Made by a program: the position numbers and the translations under genes. A DNA stretch of 64,000 bases, taken from Chitinophagales bacterium. Its GTDB lineage: Bacteria > Bacteroidota > Bacteroidia > Chitinophagales > Chitinophagaceae. Shown in pieces: positions 9,311-17,343 of this stretch. The notes beneath the pieces are model-generated. The model had not been told where the DNA came from. It saw nothing but the letters and a program-made list of their open reading frames with translations, and ran no database searches. Where the stretch lies: the NCBI GenBank assembly GCA_017303335.1, contig JAFLBK010000004.1, positions 186,001-250,000 on the forward strand, given 5' to 3'. The stretch's first letter is position 1, and every line of letters begins with the position of its first letter.

Positions 9311-10216
9311 CTAAACCGGAGCAAGAAAAACCTCGGCCAGCATACAACGGGCGCTGCCGCCGCCGGCCGATTCGATGGTTTCGAGCGGGGTATGAAGAAT
9401 GGGGTTGTATTTTTCCAGCCTGGTTACCTGCTCCCTGTTCAGTGAATGATAAGCCTGCGATGACATGATCAGCAGCGATTCACCATCCGTGTTCATCACC
9501 TGCAGCATGTTGCCGGCGAAATGATCCAGCTGATCCTGTGTGATCGGTATCACTTCTTTGCCGGTTAGCCGGAATTGTGTAAGCAGGTTCTCTCGTTCAG
9601 CCATATCGGTAATCGAGTCGAGGCATATCACTACATAATGATCCGCCACGCACATCATCACGTTGGTATGGTAGATCGGCATACCCCGCTGATCGGTAGC
9701 ATGGAAACAAAAGGCGGTATAACCGCTAAGCCTGCAGAACTCTTTGATCACTTTTTCACTGGTCCTGGGCGAGTGGCAGGTAAAAGCGATCTTGTTGTCC
9801 CGGTCGAGCACCAGGCTCCCGGTTCCTTCCAGGAAATGACCTTCGTTCTCATACGGGCTGAGGTCGACGATCTCATGAACCCGGAACCGGTTTTTGATCG
9901 TTTCCAATACACCTGGCTTTCGTTCCATTCTGCGGTTGGGAGCGAACATGGGGTAGAGGAATATCCTTGCATGCTCCTGGAAGGAGATCCAGTTATTGGG
10001 AAAGATGGAATCGGGTGTGAACGGTTCGGGACTGTCTTCAATCACCAGTACGTTGACCTGGTGGCGGCGGAGCAGGTTTACAAAGTTATCGAACTCACGC
10101 AGCGCTGCTTCCTGAACCTGCCCGGTATCCATCTGGAAGGCATTGTTCACCGCTGTTTCGGCATTGTAGCCGAAATTCACAGGTCGTATCATCAGCAATT
10201 GCCTGCATTGCTGCAT
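9311..10216 (-). CDS. ctlX: CtlX-family citrulline/arginine deiminase-like hydrolase
   Basis: About 301 residues of the guanidino-group-modifying enzyme superfamily, closest in recall to CtlX (citrulline utilisation hydrolase). Visible family features are the start MIRPVNFGYNAETAVNNAFQ, FPNNWISFQ, EGHFLEGTGSLVLDR (acidic active-site residues), YHTNVMM (active-site His) and GGGSARCMLAEVFL (active-site Cys near the C-terminus). CtlX enzymes release the ureido group of citrulline; substrate specificity here is inferred. The ATG at 10216 avoids overlap with the upstream gene; a TTG at 10234 is the alternative. It is last in an operon that starts with arginase, so both enzymes would yield ornithine. 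Confidence 0.88.
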   Translation of the reverse strand: MQQCRQLLMIRPVNFGYNAETAVNNAFQMDTGQVQEAALREFDNFVNLLRRHQVNVLVIEDSPEPFTPDSIFPNNWISFQEHARIFLYPMFAPNRRMERKPGVLETIKNRFRVHEIVDLSPYENEGHFLEGTGSLVLDRDNKIAFTCHSPRTSEKVIKEFCRLSGYTAFCFHATDQRGMPIYHTNVMMCVADHYVVICLDSITDMAERENLLTQFRLTGKEVIPITQDQLDHFAGNMLQVMNTDGESLLIMSSQAYHSLNREQVTRLEKYNPILHTPLETIESAGGGSARCMLAEVFLAPV

Positions 10217-10217
10217 A

Positions 10218-10817
10218 TCAATGGGGTTTTGCAAAATTCTTTTCCCCGGCCTTAATGGCCACAGTCAACGCGTTCTCCCGGGGAGGAATGGGGCACTTAA
10301 AACCCGATGCGTAAGCGCAATAGGGATTATAGGCTTTATTGAAATCCAGTTGCAGGGTTCCGTCGCCCTGGATATCCTGGATGTAAAATTCAATATACCG
10401 CCCGCTGCCATAGCTTTCATCGCCGGTGGTCAGATCGGTGAAGGGAACGAAAAGATAATCTTTGTACTGCGTTGTCTGCATGAGATCCTTACTCTGGTAA
10501 ACAAACAGCTGGTGATCGGTACCGGCTATACGGAAACGCAGCTTCCCATACTTGTAATAGTGCTTCAGGGTATTGGCCGAAGTCTTCATGGTAAAACCCG
10601 TGCTGTCATTTATTTTTTCAAACCGGCAGCGGATGTTATAATCCCTGTTAATGGGGAAGAAGCGGAAATATTTTTTATCCCGCTTTTGTACAACCTCGTG
10701 TTCGGCCACGTATTTCCTCTGGTATGCTTTGAGCGAATCGGTGTAGCTGTCTTTCTGTGCGGTTGCGGTAAGCCAGCCGCTGGCAGATAAGAGGAGGAGT
10801 AAGCATCTTAATAGCAT
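10218..10817 (-). CDS. DUF1684 domain-containing secreted protein
   Basis: The 199-residue product has a signal peptide (MLLRCLLLLLSASGWLTATAQ) and the DUF1684 signature near the end: LDFNKAYNPYCAYASGFKCP, then PIPPRENALTVAIKAGEK. The family has no settled biochemical function. It lies 15 bases after arginase and 1 base before ctlX on the same strand, so it is almost certainly co-transcribed with them. That link to arginine metabolism is positional only. Confidence 0.88.
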   Translation of the reverse strand: MLLRCLLLLLSASGWLTATAQKDSYTDSLKAYQRKYVAEHEVVQKRDKKYFRFFPINRDYNIRCRFEKINDSTGFTMKTSANTLKHYYKYGKLRFRIAGTDHQLFVYQSKDLMQTTQYKDYLFVPFTDLTTGDESYGSGRYIEFYIQDIQGDGTLQLDFNKAYNPYCAYASGFKCPIPPRENALTVAIKAGEKNFAKPH

Positions 10818-10832
10818 AGTCGTTCTGGCAGG

Positions 10833-11780
10833 TTAGTTCATCATCAGTACATTCACGCTTCGTTGCAGGATGTTAAAGGCGATTTCGGCCATCAGGTTTT
10901 CTTTATCCAGTGTCGGGTTCACCTCGGTGATCTCGAAGCAGCAGATCTTACGGTTCTGCATGAATTTACTAATCAGGTCTTCTACTTCCCGTTCCCGCAG
11001 TCCGTTGCTTACCGGTGTACCGGTGCCGCGGGAGATGGACGCATCCAGGCTGTCTACATCAAAACTTACATAGATATCGGTGCAGTCGCTCAGGTAACGC
11101 AGCACTTTGCGGCAGACATTTTCGGCGCCTGTACGGCGTACTTCGGAAGTGGTGATCACCTTCATGCCGTGTTTCTCGATCAGGTATTTTTCTTCCTTCT
11201 CATAGTCACGCAGCGAAATGAATACCACGTCTTCGGGCATCACTTTCTGTCCCAGTTTACCCATATTTTTCAGGTGCTCCCATTGTTTGGTCGTCTTCTC
11301 ATCCAGGTCGTGCACCTTGCATTCTTTATTATCCTCGTCTATAGATACGGCCAGCGGCATGCCATGCATATTGCCGGATGGCGTTGTATACGGTGTGTGC
11401 AGGTCGGCATGCGCATCGATCCAGATGACACCCAGTTTGCTCTTGGGTTTGGCCATTTTAATGCCCGCGATGGTACCCCCGGCGCTGCTGTGATCGCCGC
11501 TGATGACTACGGGAAAGAAATGACCCTTGATTGAGTCGCATACTGCCTTGCTGACCCGTTCGTACATGGTTACCACGCCCTGCATGCGTTTGGCATAAGG
11601 CGATTGGATGGGTTCAAAAAGCAGCTGGTTCTCCACCTCGATCTTCTCGGAGGGGAAATGAACAAAGAAATTGCTCATGAAATCGAGCGCCGCGATCTTG
11701 ATGGCATCGATGCCCAGGCTGGCGCCACGGGTACCGGCGCCTATTTCGGAGGGTACTTCGATCAGTTTGATATTTTTCAT
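10833..11780 (-). CDS. rocF: Arginase (ureohydrolase family)
   Basis: The 315-residue protein has all binuclear manganese motifs of ureohydrolases: GDHS at residues 95-98, DAHAD at 122-126 and FDVDSLD at 240-246. SGNMHGMP after DAHAD and GTPVSNGL after the last motif point to arginase, which splits arginine into ornithine and urea, rather than agmatinase. GTPVSNGL replaces the more usual GTPVPGGL. It is the first gene of the arginase-DUF1684-ctlX unit, with a -7-like element at 11812-11819. No urease gene is in the window. Confidence 0.9.
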   Translation of the reverse strand: MKNIKLIEVPSEIGAGTRGASLGIDAIKIAALDFMSNFFVHFPSEKIEVENQLLFEPIQSPYAKRMQGVVTMYERVSKAVCDSIKGHFFPVVISGDHSSAGGTIAGIKMAKPKSKLGVIWIDAHADLHTPYTTPSGNMHGMPLAVSIDEDNKECKVHDLDEKTTKQWEHLKNMGKLGQKVMPEDVVFISLRDYEKEEKYLIEKHGMKVITTSEVRRTGAENVCRKVLRYLSDCTDIYVSFDVDSLDASISRGTGTPVSNGLREREVEDLISKFMQNRKICCFEITEVNPTLDKENLMAEIAFNILQRSVNVLMMN

Positions 11781-11811
11781 AAAAGAAGCTTCGTTAGTCG
11801 TTCGGGAGGCT

Positions 11812-11819
11812 CAAATCTA
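11812..11819 (-). promoter_or_regulatory. Bacteroidota-type -7 element (TAGATTTG)
   Basis: TAGATTTG on the minus strand matches TAnnTTTG, 31 bases upstream of the arginase start. It is the likely promoter of the arginase-DUF1684-ctlX operon. Confidence 0.5.
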
Positions 11820-11984
11820 CAACATTCCTTTTACCGGTTTATTGTTCATACAAGGCTGTTTTGGCTCAAATGAGCGATTTATACAATATCGGGCGCATAC
11901 GGTCGTTATTGGAATGGTCATTCTTCCGGGAGTGGCCTTTACCCACTAACCCTAAATCATGTTCGTTTGTGCTTGATTTAAAAG

Positions 11985-12014
11985 AAAATGCCCCTGAAGC
12001 CAGGAGCATTTTTG
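11985..12014 (-). terminator. Hairpin terminator downstream of ndk
   Basis: AAAATGC-C-CCTG pairs with CAGG-A-GCATTTT around an AAGC loop (one mismatch), and T-rich sequence follows on the minus strand. It sits 19 bases past the ndk stop. Confidence 0.75.
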
Positions 12015-12032
12015 TATGCGGTATACATGCAA

Positions 12033-12449
12033 TCAGAATTGTTCCAGTTTGCTGAAGAAGAAATTGCCTTCAATGGCAGCGTTTTCATTACTGTCGCTTC
12101 CATGAATGGCGTTTTCTCCGATCGACGCGGCGAATAATTTCCGGATGGTACCTTCCGCTGCTTCGGCCGGGTTGGTGGAACCGATCAGCTTGCGGAAGTC
12201 TTCCACGGCATTCTCTTTTTCCAGTATGGCGGCTGTGATCGGGCCACTGCTCATAAAATCAACCAGCTCGCCGTAGAAAGGGCGGGCGGCATGAACGGCG
12301 TAGAACTCGCCGGCTTTTTCTTTGCTCAGTTTGGTCATTTTCATCGCAACAATACGGAAACCCGCGGCATTGATCATCGAAAGGATGGCGCCGGTATTCC
12401 CTTTGGCTGTTGCATCGGGTTTGATCATGGTAAATGTTCTGTTACTCAT
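12033..12449 (-). CDS. ndk: Nucleoside diphosphate kinase
   Basis: The 138-residue enzyme moves the gamma phosphate from NTPs to NDPs. The N-terminal TFTMIKPDA (Lys10), the [13 protein letters not shown] segment and the phospho-acceptor His116 in NAIHGSDS are all present, and the length is normal for the family. A -7 element lies at 12469-12476 and a terminator follows the stop, so it appears to be monocistronic. It is divergent from nrnA. Confidence 0.97.
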   Translation of the reverse strand: MSNRTFTMIKPDATAKGNTGAILSMINAAGFRIVAMKMTKLSKEKAGEFYAVHAARPFYGELVDFMSSGPITAAILEKENAVEDFRKLIGSTNPAEAAEGTIRKLFAASIGENAIHGSDSNENAAIEGNFFFSKLEQF

Positions 12450-12468
12450 TCTGTTATTTTTTGAGCCG

Positions 12469-12476
12469 CAAAGATA
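12469..12476 (-). promoter_or_regulatory. Bacteroidota-type -7 element of ndk (TATCTTTG)
   Basis: TATCTTTG on the minus strand is an exact TAnnTTTG match 19 bases upstream of the ndk ATG. Confidence 0.6.
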
Positions 12477-12479
12477 GCA

Positions 12480-12580
12480 GGTTTGTGGTTTGGGGTTTGA
12501 AGTTTTTGGCAGATTCGGCTAAATAATGCCCCGTAAAATGCAAAACCCTAAACTTCAAATCTCAAACTGGAAACTTTAAG
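12480..12580. repeat. Imperfect inverted repeat between ndk and nrnA
   Basis: GGTTTGGGGTTTGAAGTTT near 12487-12505 is mirrored by AAACTTCAAATCTCAAAC near 12549-12567, with about 45 bases between the arms. It lies between the divergent ndk and nrnA promoters. It resembles the degenerate intergenic repeats seen elsewhere in this window and has no coding content. Confidence 0.55.
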
Positions 12581-12581
12581 C

Positions 12582-12589
12582 TACTTTTG
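12582..12589 (+). promoter_or_regulatory. Bacteroidota-type -7 element of nrnA (TACTTTTG)
   Basis: TACTTTTG matches TAnnTTTG only 8 bases before the nrnA ATG at 12598. The transcript would therefore be leaderless or nearly so if this element is used. Confidence 0.5.
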
Positions 12590-12597
12590 CGCCGCTC

Positions 12598-13617
12598 ATG
12601 CAACCATTGAATACGATCATTCCGCAGTTAGACAAGCCCCGCAACGTGGTGATTACCACTCACCAGAAGCCGGATGCCGACGCCATGGGATCATCCCTCG
12701 GGCTTTATCATTTTCTGACCCGGTTCGGACACCAGGTAACGGTTATTTCGCCTACCAACTGGGCGGCTTTCCTGAACTGGATGCCCGGTTGCAAAAAAGT
12801 ACTGGACTACGAATCGGCCGAAACCAAGGCCAACGCGGCCATCGAAGCGGCTGACTGGTTGTTCTGCCTGGACTTTAACGTGCTGAGCAGAACCAAGCGG
12901 ATGGAATCCAAACTGGCCCAGGCCAGGGGCGAACGCATCCTGATCGATCATCACCAGGAGCCGCAGGTAGCGGTGTTCGCCTATGGCGAAAGCAATACCG
13001 CCAAGAGTTCGACCTCGGAGATGGTCTATGACTTCATTGTTGCATCCGGCCATGCCGATAAGATCGATGAAGACATCGCCGAATGCCTGTATGCCGGATC
13101 CATGACGGATACCGGTTCATTCCGTTTTCCCTCCACCACTTCCAGCGTGCATCGCATGGTAGCCGACCTGAAAGACCGGGGCCTCAAACACAGCCGGGTT
13201 CATGAAGAGCTATTCGATAATTTCCTGGAGAACCGTTTCCGGTTTATCGGGCATGTACTGACAAACCGGATGGAGATTTTTTACGAATACAATACGGCGC
13301 TGATCGCCATACCGCAAGCAGACCTGATCAAATACGATATACGAACCGGCGATACGGAGGGACTTGTTAATTACCCGCTGAGTATACAGGGGATCAAACT
13401 GGCTGCCATCATCATCGATCGGGGAGAAGAGCGGAAAAGCTCTTTCCGCAGCAAGGGCGATTTCGATGTGAATACCTTCGCACGAAAATACTTTAACGGC
13501 GGCGGCCATTACAACGCCGCAGGCGGGTTCAACAAAGAACCCCTCGAAGAAGTGGTGGAGAAGTTCAAGGCAGCCATGAAGGAAAATGCCGGTCAACTGA
13601 GCACATATAAATTCTAA
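12598..13617 (+). CDS. nrnA: DHH/DHHA1 phosphoesterase (NrnA-like oligoribonuclease / pAp phosphatase)
   Basis: The 339-residue protein carries the DHH-family metal motifs: Asp26-Ala-Asp28 in QKPDADAMGS, Asp117-His-His in ILIDHHQEP, and MTDTGSFRFP. The C-terminal DHHA1 domain contains GGGHYNAAGG. NrnA-type enzymes degrade very short RNAs and dephosphorylate 3'-phosphoadenosine 5'-phosphate. The length and the DHH-DHHA1 layout fit NrnA rather than RecJ. It is followed after 12 bases by an FKBP gene on the same strand, probably in one operon. Confidence 0.92.
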   Translation: MQPLNTIIPQLDKPRNVVITTHQKPDADAMGSSLGLYHFLTRFGHQVTVISPTNWAAFLNWMPGCKKVLDYESAETKANAAIEAADWLFCLDFNVLSRTKRMESKLAQARGERILIDHHQEPQVAVFAYGESNTAKSSTSEMVYDFIVASGHADKIDEDIAECLYAGSMTDTGSFRFPSTTSSVHRMVADLKDRGLKHSRVHEELFDNFLENRFRFIGHVLTNRMEIFYEYNTALIAIPQADLIKYDIRTGDTEGLVNYPLSIQGIKLAAIIIDRGEERKSSFRSKGDFDVNTFARKYFNGGGHYNAAGGFNKEPLEEVVEKFKAAMKENAGQLSTYKF

Positions 13618-13629
13618 ACAACAATACAA

Positions 13630-14691
13630 ATGAAACAGTTCTTTTACCTGGTAATTTGTGTGCTGGCGCTGACTGCCTGCACCGGGGGTTACAAGAAGGG
13701 CGAAAAAGGCCTTGAGTATAAATTATTCGCGAAAGGGAAAGGGAAGAAGCCCAACTATGGCGATATCATCCAGATGCAGCTGATGCAGGTATACAACGGA
13801 GGCGCAAAAGATTCCATCCTGTTCGACAGTCATGAATTCATGCCGCGTTTACAGGTACTGGACTCTGTCAATACACCCGTGGAGTATTTCAAAATCCTCA
13901 GCACGATGCGTGTTGGGGATAGCGTAGTGATCCGTTTACTGACGGATACCCTCCAGGCCCGTTTGAAAGAAAAAGGCCAGGGTCAGCAGTTGCCCCCATA
14001 CCTTAAAAAAGGGAAGTATCTCTATACCCGCATTACCCTCATGAATATCTTTGAGAACAGGGCGCAGGCCGACAGTGCTAACAAGGCTGAAATGGTTAGT
14101 ATGAAACCAAGACTATTCAAAAAACAACTCGCCGAGTTTGAAAAGGAAATGGAAAAGAATAAGGAGCAACTTGCCAAGGATGATAAGACGATCGCCGCCT
14201 ACCTGGCCAAGAATAATATCAAGGCTAAAAAGACAGGGTGGGGTACATACATCGATGTTCATGAGGAAGGAACCGGTGAACCGATCACTTACAACAGCAT
14301 CGCATCGGTTAAATATACCGGGCGTTCGTTGGAAACAGGGGTTGTTTTCGATTCGAACGTGGATACAGCTTTCAAGCATCCGGGACTATACGATGTGCGC
14401 ATGTGGGAAGTTGGTTCTTCGATCATGGGCTGGACGGATGCGCTGCAGCAGATGCGTGGAGGCATGAAAGCAACCGTATACATCCCCTCTACACTTTGTT
14501 ATGGCAAGAATGGCAACGGCGATAGGATCAAACCCGATGCGATCCTGGTATTTGACATGGACATCGCAAAAGTGCAGTCTGAGGATGCATACAACGCCGA
14601 ACAAACCAAATTGCAGGAAGAAGCGATGAAAAAAATGCAGGAAGCCGAACAGCGTAAATCGGATAGTTTGAGCAAGCCTGGCAAAAAATAA
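13630..14691 (+). CDS. FKBP-type peptidyl-prolyl isomerase lipoprotein
   Basis: The 353-residue product has a lipoprotein signal (MKQFFYLVICVLALTAC). A clear C-terminal FKBP domain at about residues 200-315 contains ASVKYTGRSLETGVVFDSN, GLYDVRMWEVG, MRGGMKATVYIPSTLCYGK and ILVFDMDI. An earlier segment (about 35-140, with GDIIQMQLMQVYNGG and RVGDSVVIRLLTD) looks like a second, degenerate FKBP domain. A charged coiled linker lies between them and a Lys/Glu-rich tail ends the protein. It probably assists folding of exported proteins in the periplasm. It is co-transcribed with nrnA and ends at a strong terminator. Confidence 0.9.
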   Translation: MKQFFYLVICVLALTACTGGYKKGEKGLEYKLFAKGKGKKPNYGDIIQMQLMQVYNGGAKDSILFDSHEFMPRLQVLDSVNTPVEYFKILSTMRVGDSVVIRLLTDTLQARLKEKGQGQQLPPYLKKGKYLYTRITLMNIFENRAQADSANKAEMVSMKPRLFKKQLAEFEKEMEKNKEQLAKDDKTIAAYLAKNNIKAKKTGWGTYIDVHEEGTGEPITYNSIASVKYTGRSLETGVVFDSNVDTAFKHPGLYDVRMWEVGSSIMGWTDALQQMRGGMKATVYIPSTLCYGKNGNGDRIKPDAILVFDMDIAKVQSEDAYNAEQTKLQEEAMKKMQEAEQRKSDSLSKPGKK

Positions 14692-14712
14692 GGTGGTTAC
14701 CCGCGAAATTCG

Positions 14713-14740
14713 AAGCGCCCTGTTATCAGGGCGCTTTTTT
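14713..14740 (+). terminator. Rho-independent terminator after the FKBP gene, overlapping the folP 3' end
   Basis: A perfect 10-bp stem (AAGCGCCCTG / CAGGGCGCTT) with a TTAT loop and a T run. The hairpin lies over the last codons and stop of the convergent folP gene, whose stop is at 14726-14728. Confidence 0.88.
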
Positions 14741-15559
14741 GTATGCCATGTACAAGGCAATAGATTCACGGGCCTCTTTCACATCATGCACGCGGAGGAT
14801 GGACGCCCCGTTCAGTAATGCCATGGTATGGAGCGTTGTGGTGCCATTCAGGGCTTCGGCAGCGGTTACACCGAGGGTTTTGTAAATGGTGCTCTTACGC
14901 GAAAGGCCAACGAGTATCGGCCGCCTGAGCGCCGAAAGGACTGATAGTCTTTTCAACAACTGGAAATTGTGGCTGATGGTTTTACCGAACCCGAATCCGG
15001 GATCTATAATGACATCATGAATCCCGGCACGCTCACAGGCTTCAATCCGGGCAATAAAAAAATCGAACACTTCCCGGGTTACATCCATGTACACAGGATC
15101 CTGCTGCATCGTTTCCGGTGTGCCCTTCATATGCATGCAGATATAAGGTACCCGCAACCGGGCAACCGTTTCCAGCATGCGGGTATCAAGATCGCCGCCG
15201 CTGATGTCATTGACGATGTGCGCACCCGCTTTGATGGCGGCCTCAGCAACCGAACTCCGATAGGTGTCGATGGATATAATTGCCTGGGGGTGTTTATCAA
15301 GAATAGCGCTGATTAAGGGAAGGACACGGGCCTGCTCTTCTTCTGCCGGAACCGGCTTGCTGCCGGGTCGGGTGCTTAAGCCGCCGATGTCAAGGATAGC
15401 CGCCCCTTCTTCGAGCATGGTTGTGGCAAGGTTGAGCATGCCGGCAACGCCGGTATCGAGGTGGCCTTCGTAAAATGAATCGGGCGTTGCATTAAGGATC
15501 CCCATCACGAGGGGCTCTTCCAAGCTGACCAGCCTTCCCCGGCAGTTTATGCTGTACAT
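14726..15559 (-). CDS. folP: Dihydropteroate synthase
   Basis: The enzyme of folate synthesis joins p-aminobenzoate to the pterin. From the ATG at 15559 (MYSINCRGRLVSLEEPLVMG) it has 277 residues and all landmarks: MGILNATPDSFYEGH, LDIGGLSTRPGS, HIVNDISGG, CMHMKGTPETMQ, DPGFGFGKT and LVGLSRKSTI. The frame stays open to 15634, but the extra 25 residues do not fit the family and would run into the divergent DUF1599 gene. Its 3' end overlaps the neighbour's terminator. Confidence 0.96.
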   Translation of the reverse strand: MYSINCRGRLVSLEEPLVMGILNATPDSFYEGHLDTGVAGMLNLATTMLEEGAAILDIGGLSTRPGSKPVPAEEEQARVLPLISAILDKHPQAIISIDTYRSSVAEAAIKAGAHIVNDISGGDLDTRMLETVARLRVPYICMHMKGTPETMQQDPVYMDVTREVFDFFIARIEACERAGIHDVIIDPGFGFGKTISHNFQLLKRLSVLSALRRPILVGLSRKSTIYKTLGVTAAEALNGTTTLHTMALLNGASILRVHDVKEARESIALYMAYKKAP

Positions 15560-15571
15560 CCGTTTTTCCGT

Positions 15572-15579
15572 TATTTTTG
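15572..15579 (+). promoter_or_regulatory. Bacteroidota-type -7 element (TATTTTTG)
   Basis: TATTTTTG in the 45-base gap between divergent folP and the DUF1599 gene, 25 bases before the GTG at 15605. Confidence 0.4.
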
Positions 15580-15604
15580 AATAAATAATACCGAAGGTAC
15601 TAAC

Positions 15605-16165
15605 GTGGCAGAACAAATGAATACGAATCAGCAATATGATACTGCTGTCGCATCAGCAAGGGATATTTTCCTGCATAAAACGAAAGATTATGGAACATCC
15701 TGGCGGGTATACCGGATCATTTCCGTAGCCGACCAGATTTATATAAAGGCGAAACGGATCCGGACCATACAGGAAACAGGCGTGCAAAAGATCGGCGATG
15801 ACGTGATCAGTGAGTTTAAGGGGATACTTAATTATGGTATTATCGGATTAATCCAGCTTGATATCCGGGACGAAGAACAGGAGGATTTGCCTGTAGATAC
15901 CGTTGCGCTTTTATACAACGAGAAAGTGGGAATAGCCAAAAAATTAATGCAGGACAAAAATCATGATTATGGCGAGGCGTGGCGGGAGATGAGCCAGGAG
16001 AGTTTTGTAGACCTTATTCTCGCCAAGATACTTCGTATCAAGCAGATACTGGCCAATAAAGGCAAAACGACCGTCAGTGAAGGGATTGACGCGAACTTCT
16101 TTGACATTGTCAATTACGCAGTATTCGCTCTGATCCTTATCGATGAAAAAGTACATGCCGCTTAA
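15605..16165 (+). CDS. DUF1599 domain-containing protein (two tandem copies)
   Basis: The 186-residue product has a start candidate at GTG 15605 and another at ATG 15617. It consists of two similar halves. The first has KTKDYGTSWRVYRIISVADQ then FKGILNYGIIGLIQLD; the second has KNHDYGEAWREMSQESFVDL then FFDIVNYAVFALILID. Each half therefore carries K-x-x-DYG-x-x-W and a N-Y-hydrophobic helix. The family is conserved in Bacteroidota with no known function. It sits divergently from folP and 14 bases upstream of the DoxX-like gene, a neighbourhood often seen in this phylum. Confidence 0.88.
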   Translation: MAEQMNTNQQYDTAVASARDIFLHKTKDYGTSWRVYRIISVADQIYIKAKRIRTIQETGVQKIGDDVISEFKGILNYGIIGLIQLDIRDEEQEDLPVDTVALLYNEKVGIAKKLMQDKNHDYGEAWREMSQESFVDLILAKILRIKQILANKGKTTVSEGIDANFFDIVNYAVFALILIDEKVHAA

Positions 16166-16179
16166 CCATTCAGCGTTTT

Positions 16180-17292
16180 ATGAAAATCATAGTGAACATA
16201 GCCCGGGTACTGGTAGGGTGCCTGTTTATTTTTTCCGGACTCGTAAAGGCGATCGACCCGCTGGGGCTTGCGTATAAGATGCAGGAGTTTTTTGAAGTTT
16301 GGGCTGCTTCCGGTTATCTGAAAGGGATGATGGATTTGCTCTATGACCAGGCATTGCTATTCTCCGTATTGATGATCGCCCTGGAAGTATTGCTGGGTGT
16401 TGCATTATTATTGGGCTGGCGGTTGAAACCTGTTTCCTGGTTTTTATTGGCGCTTACGCTTTTTTTTACTTTTCTTACCAGTTATGTTTTGTTCAGCGGA
16501 AAGATTCGTGCCTGCGGATGTTTTGGCGATTGTATCCCGCTTACGCCCGTTCAAACATTTACGAAAGACCTTGTTTTACTGCTGCTTGTATTGATCATTT
16601 TGTTATTCGGCAGGTATATAACGCCCTTATTTTCCCCGAAGGTCAATGGATGGCTGGTAATGGGTAGCTTATTGGCCGTTGCAGGCTTGCAATGGTATGT
16701 GCTGAGGCATCTTCCGGTGGTCGATTGTTTGCCTTTCAGATCCGGGAATAATATTTTGGAACTGCGCAAAATGCCCAAAGACGCGGTGCCAGACAAGTAT
16801 GATTATGTGTTTGTCTATAGCAAGAACGGCGAGAAGAAAGAATTTCGGGTAAACGCGTTGCCAGATAGCACCTGGGTGTTTGTGGAAAGGAAACAGACGC
16901 TTGTGCAAAAGGGAAAGAACAATATTCCGCTGATTAATGATTTTATACTGAAAACACAAGATGGCACAGACACGACAGAGGCGATATTGAATACCCCAGG
17001 AACCTATTATCTACTTTTTATTAAGGACTTCCCGGGGGCGAAAGCGTGGCGAGCGACAACTGGTTACATGCAGCGGCGGGATAAAGGCATACCCCATTTT
17101 ATAGTAACGGCTCAGCCTGCATTGATGGATAGCCTTTTTCGCAAGGAAAAAGATCGTGTGAATGTTGCGATCGTCAGTTGCGATGGAGTGGCTATAAAGA
17201 CTGCCGCTCGGGCAAACCCTGCGGTATATAAAATGAATGGCCCTGTAATCGTGAACAAATGGAGCTGGGCTGATTTTGATCAAATAAAATGA
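16180..17292 (+). CDS. BT_3928-type DoxX-like membrane protein
   Basis: The 370-residue product has about five N-terminal membrane segments typical of the DoxX/MauE type (IARVLVGCLFIFSGLVKAID, LLFSVLMIALEVLLGVALLL, WFLLALTLFFTFLTSYVLF, DLVLLLLVLIILLFG). A conserved CGCFGDC motif stands before segment 4. The C-terminal about 190 residues form a soluble, thioredoxin-like or periplasmic domain. The Cys motif and MauE-like layout suggest a role in redox or thiol handling, which is inference. It is co-transcribed with the DUF1599 gene. Confidence 0.85.
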   Translation: MKIIVNIARVLVGCLFIFSGLVKAIDPLGLAYKMQEFFEVWAASGYLKGMMDLLYDQALLFSVLMIALEVLLGVALLLGWRLKPVSWFLLALTLFFTFLTSYVLFSGKIRACGCFGDCIPLTPVQTFTKDLVLLLLVLIILLFGRYITPLFSPKVNGWLVMGSLLAVAGLQWYVLRHLPVVDCLPFRSGNNILELRKMPKDAVPDKYDYVFVYSKNGEKKEFRVNALPDSTWVFVERKQTLVQKGKNNIPLINDFILKTQDGTDTTEAILNTPGTYYLLFIKDFPGAKAWRATTGYMQRRDKGIPHFIVTAQPALMDSLFRKEKDRVNVAIVSCDGVAIKTAARANPAVYKMNGPVIVNKWSWADFDQIK

Positions 17293-17343
17293 ATTGGGCG
17301 GTTTAAATCTCTTGGAGATACCTTTAAGTGATCCTGGAATACA

